From Streptomyces sp. NBC_01478 (GTDB taxonomy: Bacteria; Actinomycetota; Actinomycetes; Streptomycetales; Streptomycetaceae): a stretch of DNA of 64,000 bases. The stretch is from NCBI RefSeq assembly GCF_036227225.1, contig NZ_CP109444.1, positions 10,645,501-10,709,500 of the forward strand. The letters are read 5' to 3'. Of this stretch, positions 59,367 through 64,000 are shown one piece after another. Position numbers and translations under genes: made by a program. The notes under the pieces were generated by a model. The model was not told the DNA's origin. It did not search any database and was given only the letters and a program-made list of their open reading frames with translations. Numbering within the stretch: the stretch's first letter is position 1; each line of letters begins with the position of its first letter.

Positions 59367-60313
59367 TCGACCGTCAGCACCAGCTTGCCCGCGGTGCGGC
59401 CGGTGGCGCCGAGCGCGTGTGCCTCGGCGGCACCGGCCAGCGGGAACGTCCCGGCGATCGTCGCGCGCAGGTGGCCCGCCTCGACGAGTTCCGCGATCGC
59501 CTCCATGTCGGCGCGGTCGGCGTCGACGAGCATCCTGACGGCCCGTACGCCGAGCCGCTCGGCCTCCTCGTAGAAGTCGTTCTTGCCGATCGGCACGATG
59601 GAGACCACGACCCCGCCCGGCCGCAGCACACGCAGCGACTTGAGCCCGGTCTCGCCGCCGAGCGTGTCCAGGACCACGTCGACGTCCTTCACGGCCTCGG
59701 CGAAGTCGGTCTCGCGATAGTCGATCGCCTCGTCGACACCGAGCTCGCGCAGGAAGTCGTGCTTGGCCGCGCTCGCCGTACCGATGACGTACGCGCCGCG
59801 CGCCTTGGCGATCTGCACGGCCACGTGCCCGACCCCGCCGGCCGCCGCGTGGATCAGCACCCGCTGCCCGGGCCGGACGTCCGCGTTCTCCACCAGGGCC
59901 TGCCACGCCGTCAGCGAGACCAGGGGCAGGGCACCCGCCTGGACGTGGTCGATCCCGGCGGGCTTGTGCACGAAGGCGCGGGCCGGGGCGGTGACGTACT
60001 CGGCGTGCGAGCCGTGGCCCCACGGGTACGCCAGCATCCCGAAGACCTCGTCGCCGGGCTGGAGACGGGCGACACCGACGCCGACGGCCTCGACGACGCC
60101 GGAGACGTCCCAGCCGAGGACGAAGGGGGGTTCGCCGAGGAATCCGCCGGTGGCGCGGTGCTTCCAGTCGGTGGGGTTGAGCCCGGCGGCCCGCACCTTG
60201 ATCAGGATCTCGTTGGCGCGCGGCGCGGGGCGCTCGACCTCGGCGACTTCGAGGACCTCGGGACCGCCGAGGGCGTGCTGAGTGATGACGCGCATGGTGT
60301 TCACAGTGCTCAT
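59363..60313 (-). CDS. NADP-dependent quinone oxidoreductase-like protein
   Basis: A 316-residue zinc-free MDR protein: GroES-like N-terminal half (MRVITQHALGGPEVLEV, GLNPTDWKHRATGG) and NADPH-binding motif IHAAAGGVGHVAVQIAKARG. No zinc-ligand cysteines are present. It is divergent from the GlxA regulator gene (71 bp between the starts), its likely controller. Substrate unknown; quinones or enones are common in the family. Confidence 0.85.
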   Translation of the reverse strand: MSTVNTMRVITQHALGGPEVLEVAEVERPAPRANEILIKVRAAGLNPTDWKHRATGGFLGEPPFVLGWDVSGVVEAVGVGVARLQPGDEVFGMLAYPWGHGSHAEYVTAPARAFVHKPAGIDHVQAGALPLVSLTAWQALVENADVRPGQRVLIHAAAGGVGHVAVQIAKARGAYVIGTASAAKHDFLRELGVDEAIDYRETDFAEAVKDVDVVLDTLGGETGLKSLRVLRPGGVVVSIVPIGKNDFYEEAERLGVRAVRMLVDADRADMEAIAELVEAGHLRATIAGTFPLAGAAEAHALGATGRTAGKLVLTVD

Positions 60314-60384
60314 GGTCAGTCAGCCTGCCGGGTCCCGCACGACAAGGAAATGGCAGGATGGCCAACCTTCGATAGGATCGTGCC

Positions 60385-61332
60385 ATGCAGCATGTGGAAC
60401 GGGTCGTGGTCCTGGCGCTCGACGGCGTCTACCCCTTCGAGCTGGGCATCCCCAGCCGTATCCTCGGCGCGGCCGACGGCCACTACGAGGTGCTGACCTG
60501 CACGGTCGACGGCCGCCCGGTGCGCACCAACGCCGACTTCTCGGTCGCGGTGGAGCACGGGCCGGAGATCCTCGAAACGGCGGACACGGTCGTGGTCGCC
60601 TCCATGGCGACCCCGCGCATCCCTGAGGGACTGCCCGTCGAGATCGCCGCCGCCCTCGCCCGGATCCGCCCGGACGCACGCATCGTCTCGATCTGTACGG
60701 CCGCCTTCTTGCTCGCCGCCGCCGGTCTCCTCGACGGCCGCCGCGCCACCACCCACTGGCAGGTCGTGGACCGCTTCCGGGCCCTGTATCCGCAGGTCGA
60801 CCTGGACCCGGACGTGCTCTTCGTCCACGACGGCCGGATCCTCACCTCCGCCGGGGCGGCCTCCGGAGTCGACATCTGCCTGCACATCGTGCGCACGGAC
60901 CACGGCAGCGAACTCGCCAACGCGGTCGCCCGCAGTTGCGTCGTCCCGCCGTTCCGCGACGGCGGGCAGGCCCAGTACATCCAACAGCCGGTGCCGGACA
61001 GCGCGGTCACCAGCACCGCCGCCACCCGCGACTGGGCCCTGACCCGCCTCGACGAGTCCCTCGCCCTGGCCGATCTCGCCCGGCACGCCGGGATGAGCCT
61101 GCGCACCTTCGCCCGCCGCTTCAACGACGAGGTGGGCCTCAGCCCCGGCCGCTGGCTGATCCAGCAGCGGGTGGCCCGCGCCCGCGACCTCCTGGAGGCC
61201 AGCGACCTGTCGGTCGACCAGATCGCCGGCCGCGTCGGCTTCGCGACGGGCGCGTCCCTGCGGCAGCACCTGCACGCGGCGATCGGGGTCTCGCCGCAGG
61301 CGTACCGGCGGACGTTCCAGGAAGCCCGCTGA
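60385..61332 (+). CDS. GlxA-family transcriptional regulator (DJ-1/PfpI plus AraC domain)
   Basis: A 315-residue regulator. Residues 1-190 form a DJ-1/PfpI-like domain with the nucleophile-elbow region SICTAAFLLAAAGLLDGRRATTHW. The C-terminal 100 residues are an AraC-type double helix-turn-helix (DLARHAGMSLRTFARRF, SVDQIAGRVGFATGASLRQH). Family members sense small molecules. The ATG at 60385 is closely preceded by a divergent promoter region for the oxidoreductase gene. Confidence 0.87.
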   Translation: MQHVERVVVLALDGVYPFELGIPSRILGAADGHYEVLTCTVDGRPVRTNADFSVAVEHGPEILETADTVVVASMATPRIPEGLPVEIAAALARIRPDARIVSICTAAFLLAAAGLLDGRRATTHWQVVDRFRALYPQVDLDPDVLFVHDGRILTSAGAASGVDICLHIVRTDHGSELANAVARSCVVPPFRDGGQAQYIQQPVPDSAVTSTAATRDWALTRLDESLALADLARHAGMSLRTFARRFNDEVGLSPGRWLIQQRVARARDLLEASDLSVDQIAGRVGFATGASLRQHLHAAIGVSPQAYRRTFQEAR

Positions 61333-61388
61333 CCCCCAACGTTTCGGCCCGCCCGTGCGTCGTAGGAACAAGACGTGAGGGGGCAGTC

Positions 61389-62210
61389 ATGCGCAGAGGG
61401 CTCGCAGGGGTCGCCGTACTGGTGGCCGTGACGGCGTGCGGTACCGAGGAGGGGGGAGACGTCGTGGTCGCGGGCACCCCGCCGGCCACGCCCTACGGCG
61501 GACCGCTGTACGTACCGGCCACCGACTCCGACGAGTCGGGCGCCGCCGGCCGGGCGCTGGAGTGCGACGGCACGATGTACTCGGGCGGTGGCGCGGAGAC
61601 GTGGAGCAAGGGCGACGGCGGCAGGACGCCCGAGGGCGGCCTGCGGACGTACTTCGACATCGAGCAGCCGGACGTGCCGCGCACGGGCTACCGCGTCGAG
61701 CGCAGGTCGGACGGGCGCGTCCTGTTCTCCTACGACGTCGACGGCCGTACGAAGGTCGCCGTCGTCGTCGCCAAGGACGGTAAGGACAGGCCGGGTTGGG
61801 GCCCGGAGGCCAGCGCCTCCTGTGACCCGGCCGAACTCCCGGCGAGCTTCACCGAGGCGCACGGATACGAGATCTGGACCGATGGGGACGGCCGTCGCCT
61901 GCCGACCACGGTGGTGAGCAGCTCGGCCGGGGCCGCGCACTGCGACTGGCAGAAGGCGCACTTCCTGCAGACCGGCGACGGCGAGAAGGGCAGGCTGTAC
62001 GCCCGCGATCCGGACGGCGTGCTGCCGTCCGGCATGCTCACCGCCCCCTACGACGGTGACGTGCCGCTGCCCGCGAGCGCCCGCGACACCGGATACCGGT
62101 ACCAGGACCGGCAGTTGTGGCTGACGGCCGACGCGTCGACGGCGTACGTCCGCACACCCGACGGAGTGGAGGCCTGGCCGTCGGTGAAGGAAGGTATGGG
62201 CTGCAAGTGA
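61389..62210 (+). CDS. Predicted lipoprotein of unknown function
   Basis: A 273-residue protein with a short signal peptide and lipobox (MRRGLAGVAVLVAVTACGTEE, Cys at residue 17), so it should be anchored to the outer face of the membrane. The mature part is polar, Gly/Asp-rich and has four further Cys (ECDG, SCDPAE, HCDWQK, GMGCK) that could make two disulfides. No enzymatic motif was recognised. GAGGGGG precedes the ATG. It is convergent with the TetR gene. Confidence 0.75.
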   Translation: MRRGLAGVAVLVAVTACGTEEGGDVVVAGTPPATPYGGPLYVPATDSDESGAAGRALECDGTMYSGGGAETWSKGDGGRTPEGGLRTYFDIEQPDVPRTGYRVERRSDGRVLFSYDVDGRTKVAVVVAKDGKDRPGWGPEASASCDPAELPASFTEAHGYEIWTDGDGRRLPTTVVSSSAGAAHCDWQKAHFLQTGDGEKGRLYARDPDGVLPSGMLTAPYDGDVPLPASARDTGYRYQDRQLWLTADASTAYVRTPDGVEAWPSVKEGMGCK

Positions 62211-62217
62211 GCCCCCG

Positions 62218-62781
62218 TCACCGGCTCATGTGCAGCGCGACCAGCAACTGCCATACCTGGTCGGCGATTTCCTCCGCCGTACCCTCCAACAGCCCGTGCA
62301 GCCAGTCGGCGAGGACCCCGCCGAAGGTCCCGGCGACGGCCGAGGCGACCAGCGGGGCGTCCGCCGCGCCCGCGAGTTCGCGTTCACGGAGGCTGTAGGC
62401 GCGCAGATCCCGGTGCAGGACCCGGCCGAGCGGGCCACCGCCGCCCGGGCTCAACAGGGCGCGGTACAGGGCCGCGTGGGGGAGCAGACCGGAGAAGAAC
62501 TCCGACAGCGCGGGCGGCGCGTGCACCGGATCGGGCCGTCCGCGCCACGCGTGCAGCGCCTCCACCGCGTCCCGTACGACATCCGCGCAGGCATCGACAG
62601 CAAGCGCTTCCAGCCCGTCGTAGTGGACGTAGAACGTGGCCCGGCCGACCCCCGCCCGGCGCGCCAGGGCGGCCACGCCGACCTCCTCCAGGGGGTGTTC
62701 GGCGCACTCGTCGAGGAGGGCCTGGCGCAGCCGTGCCCGGGTGCGGGCGGTCCGCCGGTCCTCGGGCTCGGCGCGGCTCAC
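62218..62781 (-). CDS. TetR-family transcriptional regulator
   Basis: A 187-residue TetR protein. The N-terminal helix-turn-helix reads RARLRQALLDECAEHPLEEVGV, ALARRAGVGRATFYVHYDGLEAL. The rest is a helical ligand-binding domain. A GTG start at 62781 overlaps the DUF1304 stop (GTGA), so both genes form one operon. The long in-frame extension upstream is only the shadow of that gene. Its operator is probably the paired motif at 63165-63196. Confidence 0.85.
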   Translation of the reverse strand: MSRAEPEDRRTARTRARLRQALLDECAEHPLEEVGVAALARRAGVGRATFYVHYDGLEALAVDACADVVRDAVEALHAWRGRPDPVHAPPALSEFFSGLLPHAALYRALLSPGGGGPLGRVLHRDLRAYSLRERELAGAADAPLVASAVAGTFGGVLADWLHGLLEGTAEEIADQVWQLLVALHMSR

Positions 62782-63140
62782 CGGGCGATCAGGACGGCCG
62801 CCAGGGCCAGCGCGCCGGGCAGCGCCTGCGCGAACAGGATGCGCCGGTTCGCCGTCACCGTGCCGTAGACGCCCGCGATCACGACGCAGCTCAGGAAGAA
62901 CACCTGGGCGCGGAAGCCGGTCGGGTCGGCGGCGATCAGGCCCCAGATCAGACCCGCGGCGAGGAAGCCGTTGTACAGCCCCTGGTTGGCGGCCAGCGGT
63001 GCGGTGGCTCTGGCCATCTCGGGGTCGAAGCCGTGCAGTCCGCGCCCGGGCTTCTTCTCCCACAGGAACATTTCGAGCACCAGGATGTACAGATGCAGCG
63101 CGGCCACCAGTCCGACCAGCACGTTCGCGAGCGTTTCCAT
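62778..63140 (-). CDS. DUF1304 membrane protein
   Basis: A 120-residue protein with four TM helices: VLVGLVAALHLYILVLEMFLW, GLYNGFLAAGLIWGLIA, VFFLSCVVIAGVYGTVTA and a last helix at the C-terminus. The EMFLW and NQGLYNGFLA motifs define DUF1304 (a DoxX-like small membrane family). GAGGAG is 11 bases upstream of the ATG. It is the first gene of an operon with its TetR regulator. Physiological role unknown. Confidence 0.82.
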   Translation of the reverse strand: METLANVLVGLVAALHLYILVLEMFLWEKKPGRGLHGFDPEMARATAPLAANQGLYNGFLAAGLIWGLIAADPTGFRAQVFFLSCVVIAGVYGTVTANRRILFAQALPGALALAAVLIAR

Positions 63141-63164
63141 GATCGATCGACTCCTCTTCATCTT

Positions 63165-63196
63165 GGACAGGTGTCTACTATAACTGGACACATGTC
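63165..63196. promoter_or_regulatory. Twin TetR operator
   Basis: GGACAGGTGTC at 63165 and GGACACATGTC at 63186, exactly 21 bp apart. Each is close to palindromic (GACAnnTGTC), and they lie 25-56 bp upstream of the DUF1304 start. Confidence 0.6.
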
Positions 63197-63396
63197 TGTG
63201 TTCAGACTTTCCGGAGAGTGACGGAATCCTCACTTCCGCGGGGTCGTGAGGTTGATCTTTTAGGGTGCAAACCCGATAAGCTCCCGTGCGGCGCAGCGAG
63301 TTGAAGTGATCGTGACCGGTCGGCTCGTGGGGCGTCCTCCTGAGTGCGGTCTGCCCTCGCACCCCCTATTCGTTCGTGTCGCTTCGAAGGATGCAG

Positions 63397-64000
63397 ATGG
63401 AACTCGCCACTCCGCCACCGGCGGCGCGGGCCCCTGTCGCCTGGTACGGCTGGTGGCTGATGCCGCTGTCCTTAGGTGGCGGGACGGTCGCCGCCACGTT
63501 CCTGAGCCCGGAGCGCATCACCGCGACCGTGGCCGGAGCTGCGGCCACCGCGGCCGGCACCGTGTGCGTCCGTCTGCTGGTCCGCACCCAGACTCGACTG
63601 CGCCGCGCCGAAAGCGGTTTCCGCACCGCGCAGGCCGAGCACTCCCAGCAGTGGCAGCAGCATGTGGCGGGCCTGGAGCGGAAGTTCGGCGCCGAGCGTG
63701 CCGCGCTGGAAGCCCGACTGATCGAACACTCCGCCGTCTACGAGAACCGGATCGCCGACGGCACCGACGCCTACGAGGCCCAACTCGCCGAGCAGGCAAG
63801 GGCGGACGAGGAGCGGCTGACCGCGCAGGCCGCGTCCTACGAGGCGCAGCTCGCCGACCAGGCCGAGGTGTGGCAGGAACAACTGGCCCACCAGCTCGCC
63901 GCGGTGGCCAAGCTCGCGGACGAGCAACTCCCCGAAACGCTGCGGCAGTTGCGCGCGGGTGACGCCATCGACGACCTGCTGCCGGCCGCGAACCAGTGCG
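63397..64000 (+). CDS. Sensor-type membrane protein with coiled coil, partial
   Basis: Open to the end of the window (201 codons seen). The ATG at 63397 follows GAAGG; another ATG two codons earlier is possible. Two TM helices (WLMPLSLGGGTVAATFL and a second around ATVAGAAATAAGTVCVRLLV) are followed by a long helical region with repeats of YEAQLAEQ/YEAQLADQ, likely a coiled coil. This layout is common in Streptomyces ATP-binding sensor kinases, in which an HATPase domain would follow outside the window. It was identified by reading the frame directly, as no stop is in the window. Confidence 0.65.
   Translation, partial: MELATPPPAARAPVAWYGWWLMPLSLGGGTVAATFLSPERITATVAGAAATAAGTVCVRLLVRTQTRLRRAESGFRTAQAEHSQQWQQHVAGLERKFGAERAALEARLIEHSAVYENRIADGTDAYEAQLAEQARADEERLTAQAASYEAQLADQAEVWQEQLAHQLAAVAKLADEQLPETLRQLRAGDAIDDLLPAANQC

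Noticed and set aside
1..64000. CRISPR arrays, tRNA or rRNA genes, prophage or biosynthetic cluster
   Set aside because: No regularly spaced repeats, no tRNA-like cloverleaf noticed, and no phage structural, polyketide or peptide synthase genes were seen.

Overview
The window is chromosomal DNA of an actinomycete, almost certainly a Streptomyces. Very high GC with G/C-biased third positions produces long antisense shadow ORFs. GTG starts, AGGAGG-type ribosome sites and the families present (PknG, DUF1707, bL37, GlxA, CmtR, SAV_915, DUF6192) all fit that genus. No tRNA, rRNA, CRISPR array or phage was seen. Layout 1: positions 1-7000 hold a PknG kinase operon with a GlnX-like membrane partner, small membrane and DUF1707 proteins, and a MerR regulator. 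Layout 2: positions 7000-33200 are a potassium and stress super-locus. It contains kdpFABC with a 27-residue membrane miniprotein in front of kdpF, a KdpE response regulator, two full-length KdpD-like sensor kinases, a separate DUF4118 sensor fragment, a complete second KdpB pump subunit with no KdpA or KdpC beside it, a KimA-like K+ permease and a second APC permease (each next to a paralogous two-TM/PH-like protein), a CPA1 antiporter, a second GlnX-like protein, an alpha-oxoamine synthase, an SDR and an unannotated bL37 ribosomal protein gene. Layout 3: positions 33850-42200 carry a nitrilase-family hydrolase, then two nested ISL3-family elements with intact target-site duplications, decayed genes, a STAS protein and a universal stress protein. 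Layout 4: positions 42500-45400 hold a SAV_915 protein, a diaminopimelate-decarboxylase-like enzyme and a short transporter. Layout 5: positions 45500-53600 form a divalent-cation block: a two-domain ABC permease and its ATPase, MgtC, an ArsR repressor, two CorA channels, and a CmtR-CDF pair. Layout 6: positions 53900-55600 hold an IS5-type relic and an IS30 element with a dead transposase. Layout 7: positions 55600-64000 hold a second STAS protein, a MarR-controlled aldehyde/alcohol dehydrogenase pair, a GlxA regulator with an oxidoreductase, a lipoprotein, a TetR-DUF1304 operon and the start of a sensor kinase. How the genes work together: the most striking signal is a repeated promoter element, CGTCAAGG-N3-CGTCAA, present as direct repeats at 11-bp spacing. 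At most sites two such pairs are set exactly 21 bp apart (an 11-21-11 array), so all four half-sites lie on one DNA face. It precedes kdpFABC, the KimA-like gene, the first KdpD-like gene, both PH-like genes, both GlnX-like genes (one heading the pknG operon), the alpha-oxoamine synthase, the SDR side of the orphan KdpB, SAV_915/decarboxylase and, in shorter form, the stress protein. This spacing is typical of an OmpR-family regulator. The only such regulator in the window is KdpE, so I infer one K+ or osmotic-stress regulon reaching well beyond the pump. A second, smaller link is a shared TTGC-N8-GCAA operator in front of both the ABC/MgtC operon and the ArsR gene.
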